Below are positions 1 through 6,769 of a stretch of 19,015 bases of DNA, one piece after another (within the stretch, counting starts at the first letter, position 1; the number at the start of each line of letters is the position of its first letter). The notes under the pieces were generated by a model. That model was not told where the DNA came from and searched no databases. It was given only the letters and a program-made list of their open reading frames with translations. This DNA comes from Methanolacinia sp964465295 (lineage in GTDB: Archaea > Halobacteriota > Methanomicrobia > Methanomicrobiales > Methanomicrobiaceae), in assembly GCA_964465295.1 (NCBI GenBank), contig CAYXKC010000028.1, forward strand, positions 1 through 19,015. The letters are read 5' to 3'. Both the position numbers and the translations under genes were made by a program.

Positions 1-2
1 TT

Positions 3-308
3 ATTGCATATTTCCTGATGGATCTTGGAAAGAAGACAGAACCTGGCGGAAGGGATGAGAGAGTTGAACTTGTAAACTCAAAATCTGCGCTAAGAACCCT
101 CCAGATCTTCTGGATAATGAGCTTTTCCATACTCCTCGCTTCCATTGTCAGGTTCATCGATTTCAGCAGGGATATCCGTCGTGCAATATTCGGACCGATC
201 TTCGGCCAGCTGATCATGCTTGTCGGGGTCATAATCCTTTTTGTGGCATTCAGGATCTATTACAACAATAAATACGGAGGATACGATTCCGATGAAGAAT
301 CGGATTAA
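3..308 (+). CDS. DUF2178-like membrane protein, 5' end outside window
   Basis: The reading frame is open from the first bases of the window, so this is probably the C-terminal part of a longer gene; an internal ATG exists at 18. The visible part has a hydrophilic loop with a DER motif (about residues 13-15 counted from that ATG), then two hydrophobic helices (roughly residues 30-47 and 58-80) and a short acidic tail. A DER-containing loop followed by two helices is typical of the DUF2178 family of small four-helix membrane proteins, which often sit beside a small XRE-type regulator, as here. The last codons overlap the regulator start by 17 nt, suggesting translational coupling. Function is unknown. 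Family assignment is by pattern recognition only. Confidence 0.6.
   Translation: MAYFLMDLGKKTEPGGRDERVELVNSKSALRTLQIFWIMSFSILLASIVRFIDFSRDIRRAIFGPIFGQLIMLVGVIILFVAFRIYYNNKYGGYDSDEESD
276..280 (+). promoter_or_regulatory. Ribosome binding site of the XRE regulator
   Basis: A GGAGG sequence lies 11 nt before the ATG at 292, inside the end of the upstream membrane protein gene. It favours the ATG at 292 over the earlier in-frame TTG at 241. Confidence 0.55.
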
Positions 309-486
309 AGTGTTCCGGGCAATGCACGACCTGACGCAGGAGGCTCTTGCAAACCAGCTTGGCGTAACGAGGCAGACGATACTTGCGATAGAGAAAGGAA
401 AATACGATCCATCCCTTGACCTTGCATTCAAGATCGCCAGGTATTTTGAGGTGACAATCGAGGACGTATTCACCTATGAAAAATAA
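292..486 (+). CDS. Small XRE-family helix-turn-helix regulator
   Basis: This 64-residue protein is essentially one Cro/C1-type helix-turn-helix domain. It reads from RIKVFRAMHDLTQEALA through the recognition region GVTRQTILAIEKGKYDPS to a final IEDVF segment, the usual pattern of YgzD-like mini-regulators. It should bind DNA as a dimer. The start at 292 is chosen because it begins the domain directly and has a GGAGG upstream; the earlier TTG at 241 would add an unrelated N-terminus. It overlaps the DUF2178-like gene by 17 nt, and such pairs commonly form a small operon in which the regulator controls the pair. Its targets cannot be read from the sequence. Confidence 0.85.
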   Translation: MKNRIKVFRAMHDLTQEALANQLGVTRQTILAIEKGKYDPSLDLAFKIARYFEVTIEDVFTYEK

Positions 487-521
487 TTTTTTACTTTTGC
501 ACCAATTTTTATAGGACAATA
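484..521 (+). terminator. T-tract terminator after the XRE regulator
   Basis: Right after the stop codon there are several runs of T (about 487-492, 495-498 and 515-520) on the plus strand, the usual form of intrinsic termination in Archaea. No strong hairpin is needed. Confidence 0.4.
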
Positions 522-634
522 TTTTTGATTGATTACAGGACTCTTCTGAGATCCTGCTCTTTAAATTCCAGGCCATATGCTCATCGGATATTTGGGGCAT
601 ATATATCCATAATCCAGGGAGGTGGAACTTGCCC

Positions 635-742
635 CTACCTATTAGTCTCCTCCTTAGTGCGATAAATCGCAGAGGGGATGGACGAGCATCCCCTTTAGCT
701 CCAAAATTTATCTCTCCCGGGCGAGACTACCCGGATAGGTAG
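635..742. repeat. Long inverted-repeat structure, candidate ncRNA or palindromic element
   Basis: CTACCTAT at 635-642 is the exact reverse complement of ATAGGTAG at 735-742. Just inside, AGTCTC at 644-649 pairs with GAGACT at 723-728. Within the enclosed segment lie two perfect hairpins: GCGAT/ATCGC (659-670) and AGGGGATG/CATCCCCT (673-694, six-base loop). The result is a closed multi-branch fold of 108 nt. The arrangement fits a structured RNA or the ends of a miniature inverted-repeat element. Strand and transcription are unknown. Confidence 0.45.
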
Positions 743-770
743 TGTCCAGCCGGGATATCTCCACTGCGAA

Positions 771-813
771 AATTCGCGGAGCGAATTAAGCACGGGGCTG
801 CCCCGTCAGGGGC
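771..813. repeat. Tandem palindromes with two mutually exclusive hairpins
   Basis: AATTCGC (771-777) and GCGAATT (781-787) form a perfect 7-bp hairpin with a 3-nt loop. Next to it, ACGGGG (792-797) can pair with CCCCGT (801-806). Alternatively, GCCCC (800-804) can pair with GGGGC (809-813) around a GTCA loop. The two GC hairpins share bases, so only one can form at a time. Confidence 0.4.
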
Positions 814-845
814 TTATGCCCTTCAAAACTATGGGAAGCCCGGTA

Positions 846-860
846 ACAAAAAAAGAAAAT
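846..860 (-). terminator. T-tract terminator of the ABC transporter operon
   Basis: Read on the minus strand just after the permease stop codon, the sequence is ATTTTCTTTTTTTG, a typical archaeal poly-T termination signal. It is followed by the GC-rich palindromes of the intergenic region. Confidence 0.55.
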
Positions 861-861
861 T

Positions 862-2106
862 CTATTCCGACCTCAGCGCCTCTATCGGGTCGAGGCATGA
901 CGCCCTGTATGCAGGGTACACTCCCGAGAGAATGCATATCACAATTCCAATCACCATTCCGAGAGGGACATAGAGAAGGCTATCAACAGTGAAGAAATAC
1001 TCAGTCGAACCGATCATTCCGTATGTGAGGATGTATCCGCCGATGAAGCTTGCAACGGCTCCTATGCCTGCACCGACCACCCCGAGGAGCATAGATTCGT
1101 ATAGAAACATCTTCCGGATCTCGCTCCGCCTCGTTCCGATACTCCTGAGAATGCCAATCTCCTTTATCCTCTCGGTAACCGACATCATCATGACGTTGAA
1201 TATCGATACTGCGGCTACTAGAAGCGATATCGCACCGATTGAGGTCATAAACGAGGTCATAGTCCCGACAGTGTCCGAGATCGTATCAATCATCGATCCC
1301 GAATCCTGTATCCGGACCTCGTCCTCCCTGTAGTTCAGGGCGTAATCGAGATCTTCTTCAAGCTGTTCGATATCGTCGATGTTTCCTGCAATCAAATTCA
1401 CCTGGTCGTACTCGTATTCTCCGCCCAGGTGCCCGGTATAGAGATCCTCATCCATCAGGATCGCATTGTCCGTGCTGAGATCAGAAGACATTCCCTTCTC
1501 TTCAAGTATGCCCGTGACACGAACGGTAAACTGCGGAATGTCATCATCGTCTTCAACCTCTTCGTCTCCGATCTTGATCCGGGTTCCGATCTTCAGGTTA
1601 TATCTTTCGGCAAGAGAGGAACCGACGAGAACACCGCTCGTTGAAAGGGGCATAGATCCCTCCTCAACCTCTACAAGGTCCAAGAGCAGGTTCATGTCGA
1701 TGCCGTATATCGTCGCCTTTCCTTCCTGGCCGCTGACATCGATATTCTCGCTTGTCGTATACAGCGGAACGACGAGATTATCTCCCGACGCTGCCACCTG
1801 CTGGATCTTTCTAAGCTGGGTCTTGTCGATATATTCGTCCTCATCGTCCGAAGAGCCGCCACCGCCTCCCATCCCGGGAGGGCCGCCACCACCGCCACCG
1901 CCTCCGGAATCAGGAGATAGCATGATTACATTTCCGCTTTCAGACAGCTGTGCAGTGATTGACAGGGTCATATTCGCACCCATAATCCCGATTGAAGTAA
2001 TCGCAACCACACCGATTACGATTCCAATCGCCGCAAGAAGTGACCTCAGGAAGTTCAGCCTGACATTCCTTATCGAGAGTTCGAGAAAGATGTCTCCGAA
2101 GATCAT
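862..2106 (-). CDS. MacB/FtsX-type ABC transporter permease
   Basis: A 414-residue integral membrane protein with the MacB layout: one N-terminal helix (about residues 19-43), a large extracytoplasmic domain (about 45-280) and three C-terminal helices (about 285-310, 335-365, 375-400) carrying the FtsX domain. The motif SVTERIKEIGILRSIG, near residue 310, is diagnostic of FtsX-like permeases contacting their ATPase. It should act with the ATPase encoded just upstream, by mechanotransmission or efflux across the cytoplasmic membrane. The substrate is unknown. The start overlaps the ATPase stop by 4 nt. Odd feature: residues 68-84 are almost pure glycine, followed by an acidic SSDDEDE run, in the exposed domain just after the first helix. 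Confidence 0.9.
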   Translation of the reverse strand: MIFGDIFLELSIRNVRLNFLRSLLAAIGIVIGVVAITSIGIMGANMTLSITAQLSESGNVIMLSPDSGGGGGGGGPPGMGGGGGSSDDEDEYIDKTQLRKIQQVAASGDNLVVPLYTTSENIDVSGQEGKATIYGIDMNLLLDLVEVEEGSMPLSTSGVLVGSSLAERYNLKIGTRIKIGDEEVEDDDDIPQFTVRVTGILEEKGMSSDLSTDNAILMDEDLYTGHLGGEYEYDQVNLIAGNIDDIEQLEEDLDYALNYREDEVRIQDSGSMIDTISDTVGTMTSFMTSIGAISLLVAAVSIFNVMMMSVTERIKEIGILRSIGTRRSEIRKMFLYESMLLGVVGAGIGAVASFIGGYILTYGMIGSTEYFFTVDSLLYVPLGMVIGIVICILSGVYPAYRASCLDPIEALRSE

Positions 2107-2780
2107 GAGACGATCCTCCCGTCCTCCATGACGATCGTCCTTTCCGCGTACTCTGCAATATCGGGCTCGTGGGTCACCATTACGATGGTCCTTCCCTCAC
2201 GGTTGAGCCCGGAGATCATATCCATAATCTGGGCGCTGGTCCTTGAATCGAGATTTCCTGTAGGCTCGTCGCAAAGAAGGATCGCCGGATCGTTTACAAG
2301 CGCCCTTGCGATTGCTACCCTCTGCCTCTGGCCGCCGGAGATCTCGTTTGGTTTATGACGGACCCTCGTTTCATCAAGACCGACCATCGCAAGAAGATCC
2401 TTCGGCCGGCCCGTATCGTCCCTCTTCTTTCTTTTCAAGATTAACGGGTACTCGACATTCTCGCAGAGATCGAGAAGGGGAATCAGGTTGAAGTTCTGGA
2501 ATATATACCCTATCTTGTCCCGGCGAAGGTCGGTCAGTTCATCGTCATCCAGTTCCCGGACACTTCTGCCGTCGATATAGAGGCTGCCGGATGTTGGAAC
2601 ATCAAGGCAGCCTATCTGGTTGAGGAGGGTGGACTTTCCCGAACCGGAGGTGCCCATAATGGCAACGAACTCTCCTTCCATTATCTCGAGGCTGACATCA
2701 TCCAGGGCGATTACGTCATCTGTAGGGAGCGAGTAGATCTTTGTGACATTCTCCAGTTTTATAACCGGCCTGCCGGTCAT
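2103..2780 (-). CDS. ABC transporter ATP-binding protein (LolD/MacB type)
   Basis: A 225-residue ATPase with all core motifs: Walker A GTSGSGKST (residues 43-51), Q-loop glutamine 95, signature SGGQR (148-152), Walker B ILLCDE (167-172), D-loop NLDS (176-179) and switch histidine 204. The sequence around the signature, ISGGQRQRVAIARAL, and the PTGNLD segment are typical of the LolD/MacB/FtsE branch, which powers FtsX-like permeases. The ATG at 2780 is preferred because a GGAG lies 8 nt before it. A GTG at 2789, overlapping the upstream stop, would add three residues. It overlaps the permease gene by 4 nt and should form its homodimeric motor. Confidence 0.93.
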   Translation of the reverse strand: MTGRPVIKLENVTKIYSLPTDDVIALDDVSLEIMEGEFVAIMGTSGSGKSTLLNQIGCLDVPTSGSLYIDGRSVRELDDDELTDLRRDKIGYIFQNFNLIPLLDLCENVEYPLILKRKKRDDTGRPKDLLAMVGLDETRVRHKPNEISGGQRQRVAIARALVNDPAILLCDEPTGNLDSRTSAQIMDMISGLNREGRTIVMVTHEPDIAEYAERTIVMEDGRIVS

Positions 2781-2785
2781 CTGTC

Positions 2786-4066
2786 TCACTCCTGCTTCCT
2801 GTCCTGTTTATTCAGCTTCTCATGCACGGCTTTACGGGCCTTTGCAAGGTATCCTTTCTTCCACCCTATGAGAAGACCCAGCCCTGCTGCAAGGATTATG
2901 ATTACCTCAAATACGGGCATATTGGCAAAGCCCGACCCCATTCCGCCCATCATTCCCATTCCGCCGCTCCTCCGTCCGTCGGACATTCCTGATGGCATTT
3001 CTCCGGATGCCACAGATCCATCGCCTGCAGCCGCCTGTCCCTGTGAGGAGGCGGACACCATATATTCGGAGGAATACAAATTCCCGTTCTCATCCTTCCA
3101 GGTTATTAAAAGCGGAAAAGAGGAGGACCCGCCCTGGAGTGAGTAGGAGACCTCAAAGCTGGAGAAGTCATCGGGCTCGAGCGATCCGAGAACATACTGC
3201 CTGTACGGTTCCGAAGGCTCTGCCGGGGATCCAACCGTTACGACGACCGAATAGGCCTCTTCAAGTCCTGCATTCGCTAAATCACCAGTTACCGTACCAC
3301 CCGATACATCGACGTTGTTGATGATCATCTCAGCACCGGTAGTATCCTCCCCGAACACCACAGGAACGGATATTTCAGAGTTATGCGAATTCATCCCGTT
3401 CTTCCATTCTGCAGTCAGTTCAAGCGTCGTCTCACTGGATGGAGTAATCTCGAATGTCAGATCCACGTACTCGTTGGACTCAAGAGCACCCACGAAATAG
3501 CTTGTCTGCGCAGACTCGATACAGTCTCCGGAGGCATATACAATTACTCCACTGGCCGTAGACTCACCAGGATTTCCAACCCTTATCTTAACAAATTTGG
3601 ATATCTCCGGCTGCCACGATTCCGGGGAATCGATGAGCGATATTGAAAGACAGGTCCCGTCTACCTTCACAGGGACATTGTAAGAGAGACTGCTTGAACC
3701 TGAGAAGTCGAGATAAAACCGCGGGTAATAGATCCCCTCTTTTGTCGGGGCCTTTACATTAAAGGTGAAGTCCAGCGAGTTTCCCGGGCCGATGGGCCCA
3801 ACCGTGTCGTAAGCGGCATCATTCAGGTTCTTTATCTCCTGGGAATAAAGTTCGGCCCTGTTGATGGAAACACTCTCTTCACCCGTGTTTTTTACTGTAA
3901 CCTTCAGTGTGCCGGTGTCCCCCGGCATGAAAACCTCAGGATAATATTCGATCCCCGTCACTGTTATGTACGTATAGGAAGTATCCGTTTCATCTGCCGC
4001 CGCCGCAGAAAATGGAATTGCGGCAAGCAGGATCATAATTCCAAATATCAGTTTTATTTTTTTCAT
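2786..4066 (-). CDS. Secreted, membrane-anchored COG1361/CARDB-like protein of the ABC operon
   Basis: A 426-residue exported protein. It has an N-terminal signal peptide (MKKIKLIFGIMILLAAIPFS, then an alanine-rich cleavage region). A long beta-rich ectodomain follows, with repeated segments of the type VTVKNTGEESVSI and VRVGNPGESTASGV characteristic of CARDB/NEW3 immunoglobulin-like folds. Next come a Gly/Met-rich stretch, a C-terminal helix (FEVIIILAAGLGLLIGW) and a basic cytoplasmic tail. COG1361 proteins are often encoded with MacB-type ABC genes in methanogens and may replace the bacterial MacA adaptor, which is absent here. The ATG at 4066 is chosen because GAAGG lies 8 nt upstream; the frame extends to 4159 but that extension has no signal-peptide character. 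First gene of the operon. Confidence 0.8.
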   Translation of the reverse strand: MKKIKLIFGIMILLAAIPFSAAAADETDTSYTYITVTGIEYYPEVFMPGDTGTLKVTVKNTGEESVSINRAELYSQEIKNLNDAAYDTVGPIGPGNSLDFTFNVKAPTKEGIYYPRFYLDFSGSSSLSYNVPVKVDGTCLSISLIDSPESWQPEISKFVKIRVGNPGESTASGVIVYASGDCIESAQTSYFVGALESNEYVDLTFEITPSSETTLELTAEWKNGMNSHNSEISVPVVFGEDTTGAEMIINNVDVSGGTVTGDLANAGLEEAYSVVVTVGSPAEPSEPYRQYVLGSLEPDDFSSFEVSYSLQGGSSSFPLLITWKDENGNLYSSEYMVSASSQGQAAAGDGSVASGEMPSGMSDGRRSGGMGMMGGMGSGFANMPVFEVIIILAAGLGLLIGWKKGYLAKARKAVHEKLNKQDRKQE

Positions 4067-4200
4067 GTCTGAAACCTTCATTATTATATCATAAACCCGG
4101 AATGCCGGGTTGCAGGGCCCATCAGGAAAGACTGACCCCACATAATGTATAATAAACATTACATTTAGTTAAAAAATAGTAACTCTAAGTATAAATAACC
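4067..4200 (-). promoter_or_regulatory. Promoter region of the ABC operon with an inverted repeat
   Basis: The sequence upstream of the COG1361-like gene is strongly AT-rich. On the minus strand it contains TTTATACTT (about 4187-4195) and TTTATTATACATT (about 4146-4158), either of which could serve as a TATA element. TAATGT (4143-4148) and ACATTA (4156-4161) form a 6-bp inverted repeat with a 7-nt spacer, which could be an operator. The exact start site cannot be decided. Confidence 0.35.
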
Positions 4201-4279
4201 TGCCACTAAGGCCATAAATACATGAAAATGGTATTATTCCGGATTGATGGTTAAACGGTTTTTTGAGGTCAGTCAGCTA

Positions 4280-4287
4280 ATAAAAAG
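4280..4287 (-). terminator. Weak T-tract after the 213-residue unknown gene
   Basis: On the minus strand, about 10 nt after the stop codon, the sequence reads CCTTTTTA. This is a short T-tract that could terminate transcription. Confidence 0.3.
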
Positions 4288-4296
4288 GCGGTTAAT

Positions 4297-4938
4297 TCAT
4301 CTCCCTTCTTCGTCATCCATAAACCGCCTGAGACGCGCCCCTGCAAGGCCGACAAGTTCGCTGTCCCTGAGAATCGATGATACCATATCAAGGGGTTCGA
4401 AATCCCGGATATCCATCTCCTCATGGAGGAACTCCCGGAATTTTCCGGCAAGGTGCGTGTTAAACCGCCTCGGGTTGTTTATGACAGGATCTGCGATCTT
4501 GAGGCCGCCTTCGGATGCGACCTCATCCCATTCGACTTTCCCTTTCTCAAACACCCTGCCGATATTATCGAGAGTAAGCCATTCGGTGCCCAGCCTCTTC
4601 CTTACATCATCGCCGCTGATGCGAATCTCCGAGATCAGGCTGTTGAACTCCGCGACAAAATCCCTGTAACATCTCTTAAATTCGTTGAAGACCTGGTCCG
4701 CCTGCCAGAGGGGATCGGGGGGATCTATTACAAGCCCCAGAACGGAAGACCCGAACGCGACATATATGCTCTCAAGAAGCCTCTCCATGCTCTCGATCGT
4801 TCTCCTGAACTGTGCGTGAAGCGGAGTTTCAAGTTCAGGCACAGCGTTTTCCGGGGCGTAAAGCCTGTCATAAGACGCCTTTAGAAGGGCCGACAACGAG
4901 ACCATTGCCGATAAAAATGATACAACTCTCATAAACAC
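4297..4938 (-). CDS. Unrecognised protein of 213 residues
   Basis: I do not recognise the family. The protein starts with a moderately hydrophobic, probably amphipathic segment (MRVVSFLSAMVSLSALL). Mostly charged, predicted helical sequence follows, with aromatic clusters such as FNEFKRCYRDFVAEFN and FREFLHEEMDIRDFEP, and an acidic-basic C-terminus. There are no obvious catalytic motifs, cysteine clusters or clear membrane helices beyond the N-terminus. The GTG at 4938 is preceded by AGGA six nt upstream, which supports it; an ATG two codons later is also possible. It is single-gene sized, with 230 nt to the ABC operon and 108 nt to serA. Codon use resembles its neighbours, so it is probably a real gene. 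Confidence 0.7.
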   Translation of the reverse strand: MFMRVVSFLSAMVSLSALLKASYDRLYAPENAVPELETPLHAQFRRTIESMERLLESIYVAFGSSVLGLVIDPPDPLWQADQVFNEFKRCYRDFVAEFNSLISEIRISGDDVRKRLGTEWLTLDNIGRVFEKGKVEWDEVASEGGLKIADPVINNPRRFNTHLAGKFREFLHEEMDIRDFEPLDMVSSILRDSELVGLAGARLRRFMDDEEGR

Positions 4939-5037
4939 CAGACATCCTGCAGTGGCGGTACTGTTATGACTGGTATTTCATTTACGAATAAAAAAAGCAC
5001 TCTATCGACATTATAACCCAGCTTAGAGAATACAGGT

Positions 5038-5045
5038 GAAAAAAA
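5038..5045 (-). terminator. T-tract terminator after serA
   Basis: On the minus strand immediately after the serA stop codon lies a run of seven T residues (ACTTTTTTTC), a standard archaeal termination signal. Confidence 0.5.
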
Positions 5046-5046
5046 G

Positions 5047-6633
5047 TTAGATGTGGGCATATTTTGCAGTAAATACGCCTTCGATCTTTAATATCTGGTC
5101 CATAGCTTCCTGGGGTACCTCGGAATCGACGTTTAAGACCATTACCGCCTCTTCGCCCGGCTGGTTCCTGCCGACCTGCATCCCGGCTATGTTTACACCG
5201 TACTTCCCGATAATCGTTGCAAACTGGCCGATGACTCCGGGGACATCGTGGTGCCTGGAGATGACGACATCCCCGCCGGGGGTCATATCGGTCATGTACT
5301 CGCCGATCTTTACGATCCTGAGTTTTTCCGGGGATGAAACGTTTCCGCTGACGCTCTCGGACATCTTATCCGTCTTTATCGTTATCGTAACTATGTTAGT
5401 GAATCCAAGTGACTTGTCGGTAATGGTCTCCGAAACCCTGATGCCCCTCTCCTTTGCCGCAAGCTCGGCATTGACGATATTTACAGGTGTCTGGAGAATC
5501 GGATCGAGAATCCCCTTTAAAGCCATCCTTGTTATATATTTGGAGTTGCTCCCGAACTCTGCCGCTTTTCCGCCATACTCGAGCTCTATCGACTCGATTC
5601 TTCCTTCGACAAGCTGTATCAGGAGGCTTCCCATCTTCTTAACAAGCTTCACGTAAGGATCGATCCTCTCCTGCTGATCAGGAGGAACCATCGGGGCGTT
5701 TACGACGAACTTCGCAGAACCGCCCTTCAAAACCTCGATGCACTGCTTTGCAACAGAGACTGCAACATTCAGCTGCGCCTCGACCGTTGATGCACCGAGG
5801 TGGGGCGTTGTCACCACTTCGTCGAGCTGCACAATCTTTGATTCCTTCGGGGGTTCGTCCTCGAACACGTCGAGTGCGGCACCCGCGACCTTCCCTGCAA
5901 CTATCGCATCATAAAGATCGTCCTCTTTTATGATTCCGCCGCGGGCACAGTTGATTATCCTGACGCCCGGTTTCATGACCGCGATCGTATCCTTGTTTAT
6001 CAGGTGCTTTGTCTCCTTGATTAGCGGAGTGTGGACGGTAATGAAATCTGCAACCGGGAAGAGCTGCTCAAGTGTCATAACCTCGACGCCGAGCTCCTTC
6101 GCCCTCTCCTCGTTGATATAAGGGTCGTAGGCAACGACCTTCATTTCGAGAGCGGCTGCACGCTTTGCAAGCTCCTGCCCGATTCTGCCGAAGCCCACGA
6201 TACCGAGGGTCTTTTCGTTAAGCTCGACGCCCATGAACGCGGATCTCTTCCACTCGCCCTTCTTCACCGAGGCGCTGGCCTGCGGGATCTTTCTCGCAAG
6301 AGACGCCATCATCGCAAGAGTATGCTCGCAGGCTGCAAGAGTATTGCCCGCAGGCGCATTCGCAACGATGATACCGCGCTGGGTTGCCGCATCAGTATCG
6401 ATGTTGTCGACACCTGCACCGGCCCTTCCGATAAACTTCAGCTTCGATGCAGCCTCGATAACCTTTGCGGTAACCTCTGTACCGCTTCTTACCAAAAGAG
6501 CGTCGTAATCCCCGATTATTTTGATTAGTTCGTCTTCGGAGAGGCCTGTATTGATATCCACTTCACAGAATCCGCGAAGTAGCTCTATTCCTTCATCTGC
6601 CAGCGGGTCGCTGACCAGCACTTTGTATGTCAC
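5047..6633 (-). CDS. serA: D-3-phosphoglycerate dehydrogenase
   Basis: Oxidises 3-phosphoglycerate to 3-phosphohydroxypyruvate with NAD, the first step of serine synthesis in the cytoplasm. The 528-residue length matches the long (type I) enzyme. The order is: N-terminal substrate-binding half, NAD-binding Rossmann domain with GFGRIG (residues 147-152) and Asp170, catalytic Arg231 in CARGG, Glu260 in FEDEPP and His278 in TPHLGAS, a C-terminal half of the catalytic domain, an intervening ASB-type domain (about 320-450), and a C-terminal ACT domain (about 455-528) that often mediates serine feedback. The start is GTG, supported by GAGG 8 nt upstream. It is monocistronic and divergent from ppsA. 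Confidence 0.97.
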   Translation of the reverse strand: MTYKVLVSDPLADEGIELLRGFCEVDINTGLSEDELIKIIGDYDALLVRSGTEVTAKVIEAASKLKFIGRAGAGVDNIDTDAATQRGIIVANAPAGNTLAACEHTLAMMASLARKIPQASASVKKGEWKRSAFMGVELNEKTLGIVGFGRIGQELAKRAAALEMKVVAYDPYINEERAKELGVEVMTLEQLFPVADFITVHTPLIKETKHLINKDTIAVMKPGVRIINCARGGIIKEDDLYDAIVAGKVAGAALDVFEDEPPKESKIVQLDEVVTTPHLGASTVEAQLNVAVSVAKQCIEVLKGGSAKFVVNAPMVPPDQQERIDPYVKLVKKMGSLLIQLVEGRIESIELEYGGKAAEFGSNSKYITRMALKGILDPILQTPVNIVNAELAAKERGIRVSETITDKSLGFTNIVTITIKTDKMSESVSGNVSSPEKLRIVKIGEYMTDMTPGGDVVISRHHDVPGVIGQFATIIGKYGVNIAGMQVGRNQPGEEAVMVLNVDSEVPQEAMDQILKIEGVFTAKYAHI

Positions 6634-6769
6634 TTGGAAATCCTCTTTATTATTTCTACATCTTATATCTTGATATTTTTCTCCCTCTTCACCAGACCTG
6701 TACTGGCAAACATAAATTATCCATGTAGTTCAAGATATTTACACAACCTTTACCGGGTGGTTTTTCAGC
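6634..6769. promoter_or_regulatory. Divergent promoter region of serA and ppsA
   Basis: The 136 nt between the two start codons are AT-rich. CATAAATTAT at 6711-6720 is a nearly symmetric TATA-like element that could serve ppsA, and on the other strand serA. A second AT-rich stretch (TTATATCTTGATATTTTT, 6663-6680) lies closer to serA. A GGGTGG at 6755-6760 is the probable ribosome binding site of ppsA, 9 nt before its ATG. Confidence 0.4.

Larger units (their letters stand above)
487..861. other. 375-nt intergenic region with dense inverted repeats
   Basis: No convincing protein-coding frame is seen. The first part is AT-rich and includes a hairpin with a single bulged A (537-543 with 548-555). 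From about 611 the composition becomes more GC-rich and the sequence is packed with complementary segments: 635-642 with 735-742, 644-649 with 723-728, 659-663 with 666-670, 673-680 with 687-694, 771-777 with 781-787, and 792-797 with 801-806. This could be an untranslated structured RNA gene, a small non-autonomous palindromic element, or several terminators between two gene sets facing each other. Confidence 0.6.

Noticed and set aside
250..600. Minus-strand open frame of 116 codons across the XRE regulator and spacer
   Set aside because: It overlaps the clear helix-turn-helix gene, and its product has scattered Cys and Trp and no domain pattern.
1466..2131. Plus-strand open frame of 221 codons opposite the ABC permease
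   Set aside because: It is the antisense shadow of a well-supported permease gene; the proline and serine runs come from the reverse of the glycine tract.
4244..4884. Plus-strand open frames of 141 and 153 codons opposite the unknown 213-residue gene
   Set aside because: They overlap the minus-strand frame, which has a better start with AGGA upstream and more balanced composition; the plus-strand products are Ser/Arg-rich as expected of shadows.
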